Shown here one piece after another: positions 18,780-27,772 of a stretch of 64,000 nt of DNA. Location: positions 124,001-188,000 of the forward strand of contig NZ_JBBMEJ010000003.1 of assembly GCF_040096615.1 (NCBI RefSeq), in the 5' to 3' direction. The notes beneath the pieces are model-generated. The model did no database searches. It saw only the letters and a list, made by a program, of their open reading frames with translations, and was not told the origin of the DNA. Origin of the DNA: Blautia_A aquisgranensis (GTDB taxonomy: Bacteria; Bacillota; Clostridia; Lachnospirales; Lachnospiraceae). Every line of letters starts with the position of its first letter. Position 1 is the stretch's first letter. Position numbers and translations under genes: made by a program.

Positions 18780-19877
18780 ATGAAGCTGGGTATCGTGGGA
18801 CTCCCGAATGTAGGAAAAAGTACATTATTTAATTCACTGACAAAGGCAGGTGCGGAATCTGCGAACTATCCGTTCTGTACCATCGATCCGAATGTAGGTG
18901 TTGTAACAGTACCGGATGAAAGACTGAATCTTCTCGGAGATTTTTATAAATCCAAGAAGGTAACACCGGCAGTGATCGAGTTTGTTGATATTGCAGGACT
19001 TGTAAAAGGAGCATCCAAGGGTGAAGGTCTTGGAAACCAGTTCCTTGCCAATATCCGCGAGGTAGATGCAATTGTTCATGTTGTAAGATGTTTTGAGGAT
19101 TCCAATGTTGTTCATGTAGACGGAAATATTGATCCGCTTCGTGATATTGAGACAATTAACCTGGAGCTTGTTTTCTCAGACCTTGAGATTCTGGAGAGAA
19201 GAATTGCCAAGGTTACCAAGACAGCACGTATGGATAAGGAAGCAGCCAAAGAGCTCACATTCCTTGAGAGAGTAAAGGCACATCTTGAGGACGGACAGCT
19301 TGCCATCACCCTTGAGACAGAGAATGAGGATGAGGATGCATGGCTTGCAACCTACAATCTTCTTACTGCCAAACCGGTCATCTACGCAGCCAATGTTGCA
19401 GAGGATGATATTGCAGATGACGGCGCAAACAATCAGCATGTACAGGCTGTACGCGAGTATGCTGCGAAACAGAACAGTGAGGTATTCGTAATCTGTGCAC
19501 AGATTGAGGAAGAGATTTCCGAGCTTGATGAGGATGAGCGAAAAATGTTCCTGGAGGATCTGGGACTTACAGAATCCGGTCTTGAGAAGCTTGTACGTGC
19601 AAGTTATCACCTCCTTGGTCTCATGAGTTTCCTCACAGCAGGAGAGGATGAGACAAGAGCATGGACCATCAAGATCGGAACAAAAGCACCGCAGGCAGCA
19701 GGTAAGATCCATACAGATTTTGAGCGTGGATTTATCAAAGCCGAGGTTGTGAATTATCAGGATCTTCTGGATTGTGGTTCCTATGCAGGTGCCAGAGAGA
19801 AAGGTCTTGTCCGCATGGAAGGAAAAGACTATGTTGTTCAGGACGGAGATGTGATCTTATTCCGTTTTAACGTATAA
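18780..19877 (+). CDS. ychF: redox-regulated ATPase/GTPase YchF (OBG family)
   Basis: A 365-residue OBG-like P-loop protein. Motifs are GLPNVGKSTLFNSLT near the start and DIAGLVKGASKGEGLGN, followed by a helical insertion and a C-terminal TGS domain. YchF homologues prefer ATP and bind ribosomes; their exact role is not settled. The ATG follows GGAGG, and the gene has its own promoter. Confidence 0.96.
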   Translation: MKLGIVGLPNVGKSTLFNSLTKAGAESANYPFCTIDPNVGVVTVPDERLNLLGDFYKSKKVTPAVIEFVDIAGLVKGASKGEGLGNQFLANIREVDAIVHVVRCFEDSNVVHVDGNIDPLRDIETINLELVFSDLEILERRIAKVTKTARMDKEAAKELTFLERVKAHLEDGQLAITLETENEDEDAWLATYNLLTAKPVIYAANVAEDDIADDGANNQHVQAVREYAAKQNSEVFVICAQIEEEISELDEDERKMFLEDLGLTESGLEKLVRASYHLLGLMSFLTAGEDETRAWTIKIGTKAPQAAGKIHTDFERGFIKAEVVNYQDLLDCGSYAGAREKGLVRMEGKDYVVQDGDVILFRFNV

Positions 19878-19892
19878 TAAACAGGTGATTTT

Positions 19893-21218
19893 ATGGATAT
19901 GTCAATTCGTTTCCCGGGGCTGAAACTGGTTTTGGACTATGTTCCGAAATCCTTTGAGATTTTTGGATTCGAAATAACAATCTACGGGATTCTTATTGCG
20001 GCAGGAATGCTGCTTGGTATCTTTTTTGCAGTACTGGAGGCGCGGAGAAACCATGAGGATGCGGACGCATGTCTGGATCTGGCGATCGTAACGCTGATCA
20101 CAGGCGTGATAGGCGCCCGTCTTCTCTATGTGGCTTTTTCGTGGAGCCTTTATAAGAATGATCCGGGACAGATACTGAATGTCCGTTCCGGAGGGATGAT
20201 GTTCTACGGTGCACTTTTAGGCGGTGTGATCGGAGGATTCATTTACTGCCACATCCGGCGGAAATCCTTCTGGCAGATGGCAGATATTGCATGTATGGGA
20301 GTTCTTATCGGGCAGATAATAGGAAAGTGGGGAAGTTTTTTTAACAGAGAATCTTTCGGAGAGTATGCGGACAATGTTCTTTCCATGCAGCTTCCGTTGA
20401 CAGCGGTGAGAGCCGGAGAAGTTACTACTGCCATGAGGGAGAATCTGGAAACTGTCGGTGGTTCCGCATGTATTCTGGTTCAGCCACTGTTTCTCTATGA
20501 GAGTCTCTGGTGTCTGCTGCTGCTTTTACTGCTTATGATGCGTCTTCGTAAAAAAGCATTTCAGGGTGAGATCTTTCTGAGATATCTTGGAGGGTATGGA
20601 CTGGGCAGATTTGTGATTCAGTGGTTTCGGACTGACAGGATATTTTTTCCGGGAACGGAAATAGATGTTTCGCTGGTGATTTCAGGAGTACTCTTTGTTG
20701 TGTGTACGGTGATCGTTACAGTAAGACGTATTATGACAAGGAAACGTGCCGCAGCCAGAAAACGCAGGATTGAGAAAGATTACCAGGCAGAGAAGGAAGC
20801 AGTAGAAAAAAGAGAAAACACAGCAGAGCGAATAACACCGGAAGTAATAACTACGGAAGTGGAACCACAGGAAATGATATCGGCGAAAGCAGATATACCA
20901 GAGACTGTAAGGATGAAAGGGAATACAACGGAATCAATCTTACAGAAAGAAGCAGAGTTGGAAAAGGTATCAGAAGGAACGACAGCACGAGATGACCTGT
21001 CACAGGAAACGGACAGCACGGAAAGCGAGGAAGTGATACAGTCATCGGAAGCTTCGTATGGAGAGCAAGATGAACCGGAACGAAATACAACAGGAATCGA
21101 CAGAGTCCAGAAAGATGGTGCTCCTGCAACAACTGAGGGAGGAGCAAAGGAAGATGGACAGCCAGATCAGGAGCAGAAGCGATCTTCTGAAGAATCTGGA
21201 AGCCAGTCAGAGAGTTGA
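19893..21218 (+). CDS. lgt: prolipoprotein diacylglyceryl transferase with long acidic tail
   Basis: The first 290 or so residues are a multi-pass membrane enzyme that adds diacylglycerol to the lipobox Cys of prelipoproteins. Diagnostic segments are SGGMMFYGALLGG, GKWGSFFNRESFG (the Lgt signature region) and GRFVIQWFRTDR. Ordinary Lgt ends near residue 280; this one continues with about 150 residues rich in Glu, Thr and Ser, predicted disordered and cytoplasmic. The last 149 bases also encode another small frame (21070-21249), described separately. It starts 15 bases after ychF. Confidence 0.93.
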   Translation: MDMSIRFPGLKLVLDYVPKSFEIFGFEITIYGILIAAGMLLGIFFAVLEARRNHEDADACLDLAIVTLITGVIGARLLYVAFSWSLYKNDPGQILNVRSGGMMFYGALLGGVIGGFIYCHIRRKSFWQMADIACMGVLIGQIIGKWGSFFNRESFGEYADNVLSMQLPLTAVRAGEVTTAMRENLETVGGSACILVQPLFLYESLWCLLLLLLLMMRLRKKAFQGEIFLRYLGGYGLGRFVIQWFRTDRIFFPGTEIDVSLVISGVLFVVCTVIVTVRRIMTRKRAAARKRRIEKDYQAEKEAVEKRENTAERITPEVITTEVEPQEMISAKADIPETVRMKGNTTESILQKEAELEKVSEGTTARDDLSQETDSTESEEVIQSSEASYGEQDEPERNTTGIDRVQKDGAPATTEGGAKEDGQPDQEQKRSSEESGSQSES

Positions 21219-21249
21219 CCGTATTCTTGAATTATATTATGAAAACTGA
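21070..21249 (+). CDS. possible 59-residue coiled-coil protein overlapping the lgt tail
   Basis: In another frame across the end of lgt lies an ORF with a proper ribosome binding site: GGAG at 21060-21063 and six bases before ATG 21070. It passes the lgt stop by 31 bases. The product is highly charged with regularly spaced hydrophobics (LLQQLREEQ, RSDLLKNLE, RILELYYEN), suggesting a helical or coiled-coil protein rather than random translation. No family is recognised. The Glu/Ser-rich lgt tail it overlaps is itself unusual, so either frame could be the constrained one. Confidence 0.4.
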   Translation: MNRNEIQQESTESRKMVLLQQLREEQRKMDSQIRSRSDLLKNLEASQRVDRILELYYEN

Positions 21250-21322
21250 AACTTATAAGAGAAACAAAAATTCGTTCATATAAGGCAGGGGATTGCGAAT
21301 TGTGACTGCTGGATAACGATAG

Positions 21323-21376
21323 AAAACTCCGCCGGAAGATCTCGGAAATTATAAGAGATCTTCCAGTGGAGTTTTT
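21323..21376. terminator. bidirectional terminator between lgt and the AraC gene
   Basis: A long stem of 21-base arms (21323-21343 with 21355-21375) carries two mismatches around an 11-base loop. It is flanked by TTTTTT on the plus strand and AAAA on the other side, between convergent genes. Confidence 0.85.
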
Positions 21377-21391
21377 TCATACTGCAGAGAA

Positions 21392-22198
21392 TCAATACAT
21401 CTTACGGAAATCCAGAGGTGTCATTCCAGTGATCTTCCGGAACATGGCAATGAAATGGCTGGCGTCAGAGAAACCTACGGTACCGGCCACATCCTGAATC
21501 TTCATATTGGGATCGGACAAAAGCAGCTCCCTGGCCCTGCTGATACGGTACATGGTGACATATTCATATACGGAGCAGCCTAAGAAACGGCGGAATATCC
21601 TGGAAAGATACTGGGGCGATACGAATACACTCTGACTCAGTCCCGCAGCTGTGAGCTCCAGCTGATAGTTCGTTTCGATTTCTTTTATTACAGGAACGAC
21701 ATATCGCTGGTACAAAGGATTCTCCTGGATTTTCGGAGAGGCGGCGCAGTCTGAAAAATTCAGAAGGAAGCTGTAGCAGTCAGAGGAAAGGGATTTCAGA
21801 TCCGGCGTGGGATGGTGGTATTTTCGGAGAATATTAGAGATCATACGCTGAATATGAGCTCCCTGTTCTTTCTCGATGAGAATTACATCCTGGTTTGCGG
21901 TCATGGAAGGAATACTCCCTGCCATAGTACCGGTAAATGTTGCAAACATGGTAATCCAGGAGGTGGAATCCTTGTGGTAGGAGTGAGGGATTCCGGGTGC
22001 GATCAGGATGCCCTCATTTGCACCAAGGGAATAGGTTTCGCCTTTGACTTCGATGCGGCCACAGCCTTTTTCGGTCTGAAGATAGTGATAGTATGGATAA
22101 CCGTCCGGGCGGAATACCGTATCCTGTGTCCAGTGATTGCCGATGGATTCGAAGATAAACGGCGCGCTCACCGGTGTGTTTCGGAAATAGATAGACAT
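21392..22198 (-). CDS. AraC-family transcriptional regulator
   Basis: A 268-residue regulator with an N-terminal cupin-like sugar-sensing domain (PDGYPYYHYL, APGIPHSYH) and a C-terminal double helix-turn-helix (about 170-268) ending with the AraC signature, SRARELLLSDPNMKIQDV followed by VGFSDASHFIAMFRKITGMTP. The ATG at 22198 is preferred to the GTG at 22207 because AGGTG lies six bases before it. It is divergent from lacZ and probably controls it; the inducer cannot be read from sequence. Confidence 0.9.
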   Translation of the reverse strand: MSIYFRNTPVSAPFIFESIGNHWTQDTVFRPDGYPYYHYLQTEKGCGRIEVKGETYSLGANEGILIAPGIPHSYHKDSTSWITMFATFTGTMAGSIPSMTANQDVILIEKEQGAHIQRMISNILRKYHHPTPDLKSLSSDCYSFLLNFSDCAASPKIQENPLYQRYVVPVIKEIETNYQLELTAAGLSQSVFVSPQYLSRIFRRFLGCSVYEYVTMYRISRARELLLSDPNMKIQDVAGTVGFSDASHFIAMFRKITGMTPLDFRKMY

Positions 22199-22248
22199 TA
22201 TTTTCACCTGTTTCTAAATGTTATATATTTTGGTGAAACATATTATAT

Positions 22249-22274
22249 CATAATCTTACGGATTATATTATAAT
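22249..22274 (+). promoter_or_regulatory. lacZ promoter with inverted repeat at the -35 region
   Basis: A perfect -10 TATAAT (22269-22274) has a poor -35 (TATCAT at 22246-22251). The 6-5-6 inverted repeat ATAATC-TTACG-GATTAT (22250-22266) lies between them. A weak -35 beside a dyad fits activation by the divergent AraC protein; this is inference. Confidence 0.5.
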
Positions 22275-22336
22275 AACTGTATCAGAAAAGGAAAAACATA
22301 ACAGTTACACAATAAAAAAACAAACAGGAGGAAGCA

Positions 22337-25300
22337 ATGAAAAAATTCGATCATTCACTGGTAAAAGATCCTCAGTATTTCTGTGACGGAAGAATGGAAG
22401 CACATTCCGATCACATCTGTTACCGTTCCGAAGAAGAAAGAGAAGACGGTGAAACCTCGTTTCGCTGCAGCCTGAACGGAACCTGGAAATTTCAGTATGC
22501 ACGCAATTATGAGAGTACGATCCAGGGCTTTGAAAAAGAGGAATATTCCTGCAAAGACTGGGAAGACATTTATGTGCCTGCACACATCCAGATGGAAGGC
22601 TACGATGCGCCGCAGTATGCCAATGTCCAGTATCCGTGGGAGGGTCATGAGGAAGTTCATCCTGGACAGATTCCGGAGCGTTTCAACCCGGTAGCCAGCT
22701 ATGTGAAATATTTTTCTGTACCGGAATCCATGAAAGGAAAAAGAGTGTTTGTTTCTTTCCAGGGAGCAGAGAGTGGTCTGGCTTTATGGCTGAACGGAAA
22801 TTTTGTGGGATACAGCGAGGATTCTTTTACCCCGTCGGAATTTGAACTGACGGAATATCTGAAAGACGGTGAGAACAAGCTGGCCGCGCAGGTATTCAAA
22901 TGGACAGCCAGCAGCTGGTGTGAGGATCAGGACTTTTTCCGCTTCTCGGGAATTTACAGAGACGTATATCTTTACACAGTTCCGGAGGTTCATGTATATG
23001 ATCTTCAGATCCGTGCAATCCCGGATGAGACATTGAAGAAGGCATCCCTGGAGCTTGCCACAGACACCTGGGGAGAAGGCAGGATAAAAATAACACTTCT
23101 GAGAAAAGGTGAGCAGATTTTTTCAGAGGAAAAAGCTCTCAGCGGTAAGAATACATATACCTGGGAGATCGAGAATCCGGTTCTGTGGAGTGCAGAAGAC
23201 CCGCAGCTTTATGATCTGGAGCTGGAAGTTTGTAACGGAAACGGTGAGCTTCAGGAACTCATTCCGGAGCGCGTTGGATTCCGACGTTTTGAGATGAAAA
23301 ACGGAATCATGACACTTAACGGAAAACGCATCGTATTCAAGGGCGTAAACCGCCATGAGTTCAGTTCCGTGACAGGAAGACATGTATCCGAAGAGGAGTT
23401 GCGAAAAGATATCGTCACTATGAAACGGAACAACATCAATGCCATCCGTACCTGCCACTATCCGGATGCTTCTCCGATCTACCGTCTCTGCGATGAATAC
23501 GGACTTTATATGATTGCAGAAAACAATATGGAATCCCATGGTTCCTGGGATGTGGCAGAGTTTACAAAGGATTACACGGATGTGGTTCCGTATGACAAGC
23601 CGGAGTGGCTGGGAATGATGCTGGACCGTGTAAATTCCATGTACCAGCGTGACAAAAACCACCCGGCGATTCTGATCTGGTCCTGTGGAAATGAATCTTT
23701 CGGCGGAAAAGATATTTTCGAGATGTCTGAGTTTTACCGCAAAAACGATCCTACCCGACTGGTGCATTATGAGGGAGTCTGCCATGACCGGAGATACAAT
23801 GCTACCAGCGATATGGAAAGCCAGATGTATCCTTCTGTAAAAGCAATCAAAAAATTCCTTGCAGAGGATGACAGCAAGCCGTTTATCTGCTGTGAGTACA
23901 CACATGCCATGGGAAATTCCTGCGGCGCAATGCATAAATATACAGATCTTACAGATACCGAGCCGAAATACCAGGGTGGCTTTATCTGGGACTATATTGA
24001 TCAGTCCATTTACAAAAAAGACCGCTACGGAAAAGAATTCCAGGCTTACGGCGGTGATTTCGGTGAGCGTCCGACGGATTACAATTTCAGCGGAAACGGC
24101 ATTGTTTACGGTGGTGACAGAAGTGAATCCCCGAAAATGCAGGAAGTAAAATTCAACTACCAGAATATCACGGCACAGGTATCCGAAGACTCCGTTAAGG
24201 TGATCAATAAGAACCTTTTTGTAAACACAGATACCTTTGACTGCGAAGTGAAACTTGCGAAAAACGGTCATGTGATCCGAGTGGAAAGTCTGGCCACAGA
24301 CGTAGCACCGTTAAGCGAAAAAACTTACACGCTTCCGTTTGGAAAACAGCAGCGTCCGGGTGAATATACCGTGACAGTAGCTTTCCTCCTCCGGAAAAAA
24401 ACGCTCTGGGCAGAAGCAGGACATGAGCTTGCGTTCGGGCAGTATGTATATCAGGTTGAAGGCGAGAAAAAGACGCCCTGCAGCAGCGTTGAGATCGTAA
24501 AAAGCGTTCACAATATCGGTGTGCGGGGAGAAAATTTCCAGGTGATGTTCTCTGTGCTCAACGGTGGCCTGGTTTCGTATAAATATGCAGGAAGAGAGAT
24601 GCTGGAGGCAATTCCGAAGCCGAATTTCTGGAGGGCTCCGACAGACAATGACAATGGAAATCTCATGCCTATGCGCTATGCACAGTGGAAGATCGCAAGC
24701 ATGTACTTAAGCCACAAAGATTTCCGTAAGAACGCCATGTATTGCCCGGGAAATGAGCCGGAGACAACGGTTCACGAAAACAGCGTGGAGATTGCTTTTG
24801 ATTATGTGATGCCTACAACACCTGTGAGCGAGTGCCGTCTGGCGTATGAGGTGTTTGGTGACGGAAGTGTAAAGACAACTCTGACCTATGATCCGGTGAA
24901 GGAACTGGGGGATATGCCGGAATTCGGTGTGCTCTTCAAGTTTAACGCAGATTATGACCATGTGAAGTGGTATGGACTGGGACCGGCCGAAACCTATGCG
25001 GACAGAAAGCATGGAGCAAAGCTTGGCATTTATGAGAATCTGGTATCGGACAACCTGGCACGCTATCTTGTGCCACAGGAATGTGGCAGCAAGGAGGGAG
25101 TCCGCTGGGCAAGTGTTACAGACAGAAAGGGCAGAGGAATGTTTTTCGAGATGGATAAAAACAGCGGACCTATGATGTTTTCAGCACTGCCGTACACACC
25201 ACACGAAATGGAAAATGCCATGCACCCGTATGAGCTGCCGGAGGTACACTACACAGTAGTCCGTGCGGCAAAAGCACAGATGGGAATTGGAGGAGATGAC

Positions 25301-25384
25301 AGCTGGGGTGCACGGACCCATTCAGAATACCTCCTGAACGCTGATGGAAAGATGGAATTTTCCTTTGTTTTCAGAGGACTCTAG
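22337..25384 (+). CDS. lacZ: beta-galactosidase, glycoside hydrolase family 2
   Basis: A 1015-residue LacZ-type enzyme. In order: sugar-binding jelly-roll domain, immunoglobulin-like domains, the TIM barrel (VNRHEFSSVTGRH onward), and a C-terminal small-chain domain with WYGLGPAETYADRKHGA. The acid/base Glu453 sits in WSCGNESFGG and the nucleophile Glu520 in CCEYTHAMGNS. No signal peptide is present, so it acts in the cytoplasm on imported galactosides. The ATG follows AGGAGG. No permease is adjacent. Regulation by the divergent AraC gene is likely. Confidence 0.96.
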   Translation: MKKFDHSLVKDPQYFCDGRMEAHSDHICYRSEEEREDGETSFRCSLNGTWKFQYARNYESTIQGFEKEEYSCKDWEDIYVPAHIQMEGYDAPQYANVQYPWEGHEEVHPGQIPERFNPVASYVKYFSVPESMKGKRVFVSFQGAESGLALWLNGNFVGYSEDSFTPSEFELTEYLKDGENKLAAQVFKWTASSWCEDQDFFRFSGIYRDVYLYTVPEVHVYDLQIRAIPDETLKKASLELATDTWGEGRIKITLLRKGEQIFSEEKALSGKNTYTWEIENPVLWSAEDPQLYDLELEVCNGNGELQELIPERVGFRRFEMKNGIMTLNGKRIVFKGVNRHEFSSVTGRHVSEEELRKDIVTMKRNNINAIRTCHYPDASPIYRLCDEYGLYMIAENNMESHGSWDVAEFTKDYTDVVPYDKPEWLGMMLDRVNSMYQRDKNHPAILIWSCGNESFGGKDIFEMSEFYRKNDPTRLVHYEGVCHDRRYNATSDMESQMYPSVKAIKKFLAEDDSKPFICCEYTHAMGNSCGAMHKYTDLTDTEPKYQGGFIWDYIDQSIYKKDRYGKEFQAYGGDFGERPTDYNFSGNGIVYGGDRSESPKMQEVKFNYQNITAQVSEDSVKVINKNLFVNTDTFDCEVKLAKNGHVIRVESLATDVAPLSEKTYTLPFGKQQRPGEYTVTVAFLLRKKTLWAEAGHELAFGQYVYQVEGEKKTPCSSVEIVKSVHNIGVRGENFQVMFSVLNGGLVSYKYAGREMLEAIPKPNFWRAPTDNDNGNLMPMRYAQWKIASMYLSHKDFRKNAMYCPGNEPETTVHENSVEIAFDYVMPTTPVSECRLAYEVFGDGSVKTTLTYDPVKELGDMPEFGVLFKFNADYDHVKWYGLGPAETYADRKHGAKLGIYENLVSDNLARYLVPQECGSKEGVRWASVTDRKGRGMFFEMDKNSGPMMFSALPYTPHEMENAMHPYELPEVHYTVVRAAKAQMGIGGDDSWGARTHSEYLLNADGKMEFSFVFRGL

Positions 25385-25415
25385 GATGTCATAAAAAAAC
25401 AGAATATACAGGCAG

Positions 25416-25450
25416 AAAAAAGCTTTCGGAGATCATCCGGAAGCTTTTTT
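25416..25450 (+). terminator. terminator of lacZ
   Basis: A stem pairs AAAAAGCTTTCGG with CCGGAAGCTTTTT with one bulged base, ending in six T, about 30 bases after the lacZ stop. Confidence 0.85.
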
Positions 25451-25479
25451 ATTTCATAATAATGCACAGAAATATAATG

Positions 25480-25549
25480 CCCTGAAAAAAAACCTATGGA
25501 TATTTCATGAAATAAAAAAAAACTTGGATATACACTTGTTTTTTCAGGG
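25480..25549. repeat. large dyad overlapping the dcw promoter
   Basis: Perfect 11-base arms CCCTGAAAAAA (25480-25490) and TTTTTTCAGGG (25539-25549) are 48 bases apart. Between them is a perfect 14-base palindrome, TATTTCATGAAATA (25501-25514). The right arm covers the -35 element of the mraZ promoter. Confidence 0.6.
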
Positions 25550-25564
25550 TAAATAGTTTAGAAT
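25536..25564 (+). promoter_or_regulatory. promoter of mraZ and the dcw cluster
   Basis: TTGTTT (25536-25541), a 17-base spacer and TAGAAT (25559-25564). The MraZ repeats begin 11 bases after the -10, so the regulator would bind over the transcription start. Confidence 0.7.
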
Positions 25565-25573
25565 GATTACATA

Positions 25574-25619
25574 AGTGGTAGAAAGTGGTGAATAGTGGTA
25601 GCAAATGGAGATGAGTGGC
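25574..25619 (+). promoter_or_regulatory. five-copy MraZ operator array
   Basis: Five TGG-centred repeats occur at exact 10-base intervals: GTGG at 25575, 25585, 25595 and 25615, with the variant ATGG at 25605. Known MraZ operators are tandem TGG-containing repeats at about one helical turn upstream of mraZ. The five-copy 10-base array directly before mraZ is therefore assigned as its autoregulatory site. Confidence 0.8.
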
Positions 25620-25687
25620 AGAACACACCATTTGTACCCTGGAAGCACGAAGGGGAGAATCGTGTTTCAAGAGAGTAGGTGGGTTTC

Positions 25688-26119
25688 ATGTTCATGGGCG
25701 AGTATAATCACACGATCGACGCGAAGGGGCGTCTGATCATACCCTCTAAATTCAGGGAGCTCTTAGGGGAAGAGTTCGTACTGACAAGAGGGCTCGATGG
25801 TTGCCTTTCTATTTATCCGATGGATGAATGGGTTGCCTTTGAAGAGAAACTCAGAGCATTACCACTTACAAATAAAGACGCAAGAACCTTTTCACGTTTC
25901 TTTGTAGCCGGAGCAACAACATGTCAGCTGGATAAGCAGGGGAGAATTCTGGTGCCGCAGACGCTGCGCCAATTCGCTGGTCTGGATAAGGATGTAGTGC
26001 TTACGGGTAATCTGAACCGGATTGAGGTCTGGAGCAAGGAGAAGTGGAGCGAGAACTGCAATTATGATGACATGGACAGCATTGCGGAGAGCATGCAGAA
26101 CCTTGGAATCGTCATTTGA
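25688..26119 (+). CDS. mraZ: transcriptional regulator MraZ
   Basis: A 143-residue protein with two SpoVT/AbrB-like halves. It starts MFMGEYNHTIDAKGR, with a second DKQGRILVPQ in the other half, forming the ring-shaped DNA-binding regulator that represses the dcw operon in studied species. The ATG at 25688 is preferred to the GTG at 25679 because AGGTGG (25677-25682) serves as ribosome binding site and the protein then has the family's standard N-terminus. Confidence 0.95.
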   Translation: MFMGEYNHTIDAKGRLIIPSKFRELLGEEFVLTRGLDGCLSIYPMDEWVAFEEKLRALPLTNKDARTFSRFFVAGATTCQLDKQGRILVPQTLRQFAGLDKDVVLTGNLNRIEVWSKEKWSENCNYDDMDSIAESMQNLGIVI

Positions 26120-26154
26120 GCAAAGCGCAGGTAGAAATCCCACAGGAGACGGAT

Positions 26155-27090
26155 ATGGAATTTAAGCATAAATCTGTATTACTCAATGAGACCATTGACG
26201 GCTTAAGGGTAAAGCCGGATGGAATCTATGTGGATGGCACTTTAGGAGGAGCGGGACACGCCACAGAGGTGTGTAAGAAACTTTCTGCCAAGGGGAGATT
26301 TATTGGCATAGATCAAGACCAGGATGCGATAATTGCTGCGAGTGAACGGCTGTCAGCCTTTAATCAGGTGACAATCATTCGCAGCAATTATTGTTACATG
26401 GCAGATGAGCTGAGATCCCGTGGCATTGAGAAAGTGGACGGGATCCTGCTGGATTTAGGAGTGTCATCTTATCAGCTGGATAATGAGGAGAGAGGTTTTT
26501 CCTACAGGTATGATGCGCCTCTGGATATGAGAATGGACAGAAGGCAGAGCCGTACAGCCGGTGACATTGTCAACGGTTATGAGGAAAAAGAACTCTACCG
26601 TATCATCCGCGACTATGGCGAAGATAAATTCGCCAAGAATATAGCGAAACATATTGTGGCTGCCAGAGCGCAGGCACCGATTCAGACAACAGGGGAACTG
26701 ACAGAAATCATAAGGGGAGCAATCCCGATGAAAATACAGGCCACAGGAGGACATCCGGCCAAGAGAACTTTTCAGGCAATCCGCATTGAGCTGAACAGAG
26801 AGCTTGATGTGCTCAGAGATTCTCTTGACGGAATGATCGATCTTCTGAACGATGGAGGAAGAATCTGTATCATTACATTCCATTCTCTGGAGGACAGGAT
26901 CGTGAAGACCATTTTCCGTAAGAATGAGAATCCGTGTACCTGTCCGCCGGACTTTCCGGTATGTGTATGCGGTAAGAAGTCCAAGGGCAAGGTGATTACA
27001 AGGAAACCGATCTTACCCAGTGAAGAAGAAATGGAAGAGAATCCAAGGTCCAAGAGTGCGAAGCTTCGTGTCTTTGAACGCCGTGTGTGA
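26155..27090 (+). CDS. rsmH: 16S rRNA (cytosine-1402 N4)-methyltransferase
   Basis: A 311-residue enzyme (MraW) that modifies C1402 in the ribosomal P site. Motifs include KSVLLNETIDGL, VDGTLGGAGHA for SAM binding, LLDLGVSSYQLD and ITFHSLEDRIVK. The ATG at 26155 after AGGAG is chosen; the ORF extends upstream to 26116 without a ribosome binding site. It is the second gene of the cluster, as usual. Confidence 0.96.
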   Translation: MEFKHKSVLLNETIDGLRVKPDGIYVDGTLGGAGHATEVCKKLSAKGRFIGIDQDQDAIIAASERLSAFNQVTIIRSNYCYMADELRSRGIEKVDGILLDLGVSSYQLDNEERGFSYRYDAPLDMRMDRRQSRTAGDIVNGYEEKELYRIIRDYGEDKFAKNIAKHIVAARAQAPIQTTGELTEIIRGAIPMKIQATGGHPAKRTFQAIRIELNRELDVLRDSLDGMIDLLNDGGRICIITFHSLEDRIVKTIFRKNENPCTCPPDFPVCVCGKKSKGKVITRKPILPSEEEMEENPRSKSAKLRVFERRV

Positions 27091-27175
27091 AACATGTGAT
27101 GTTTATGGGCAGGCAGCTAAGCGCGTCTGGAGAATTGCAACAATAAAGGTTGGAAGGTAGGCAGAAGGTAGGTAA

Positions 27176-27748
27176 ATGGCTAAGACAGGAAGAGGAACCA
27201 CAGCCAGAAGAAATCCGAATACCGTAAGGCACAGCAGAGAGGTGTATGTCCAGGGAAATGCGGTAAAGAGGCTGCAGGAAGTTCCTCACAGAACTGATCT
27301 GCCGGATGTGAAGGAGCGGCGACGGCTGGCGCAGGAAAGAGAACAGAAGAAATCAGCAGTTCCTGCTACACCTGCGAAACAGGTGGTGAGCAGGCAGGCA
27401 CAGCGAAACAGAGAGAAAGCGATGGCCATGAACAAGGGCTTCGTAATGTTTCTCACAGCAGTTTCCGTTGCGGTGCTTTTTACCTGTATTAATTTTCTTC
27501 AGGTAAAATCAGAGATTACGGCAAGCATGAAGCATGTTGCCAGTCTGGAATCCGAGCTTGCTCAGCTGAAAGAGGATAACGATGCATATTACAGTCAGGT
27601 AACTTCTGATATGGATATCAGCGAAATCAAGAAGAAAGCAATCGGTGAGCTGGGAATGAAGTACCCTTCAGAGAATCAGGTACAGACTTATACGACCGAA
27701 GGAAACAGTTATGTGAGACAGTATCAGGATGTAGACACACATAAGTGA
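27176..27748 (+). CDS. ftsL: FtsL-like septum protein
   Basis: A 190-residue single-pass membrane protein. A long basic cytoplasmic part (about 85 residues) leads to a membrane segment near residues 87-106, followed by an extracellular coiled coil (LESELAQLKEDNDAYYSQV). Sequence alone is weakly conserved in this family; position between rsmH and the PBP genes and this topology support an FtsL role in recruiting the division synthase. The N-terminal part is longer than in classical FtsL. Confidence 0.75.
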   Translation: MAKTGRGTTARRNPNTVRHSREVYVQGNAVKRLQEVPHRTDLPDVKERRRLAQEREQKKSAVPATPAKQVVSRQAQRNREKAMAMNKGFVMFLTAVSVAVLFTCINFLQVKSEITASMKHVASLESELAQLKEDNDAYYSQVTSDMDISEIKKKAIGELGMKYPSENQVQTYTTEGNSYVRQYQDVDTHK

Positions 27749-27772
27749 CAAGGATTATAAGCAGGTGATCGA

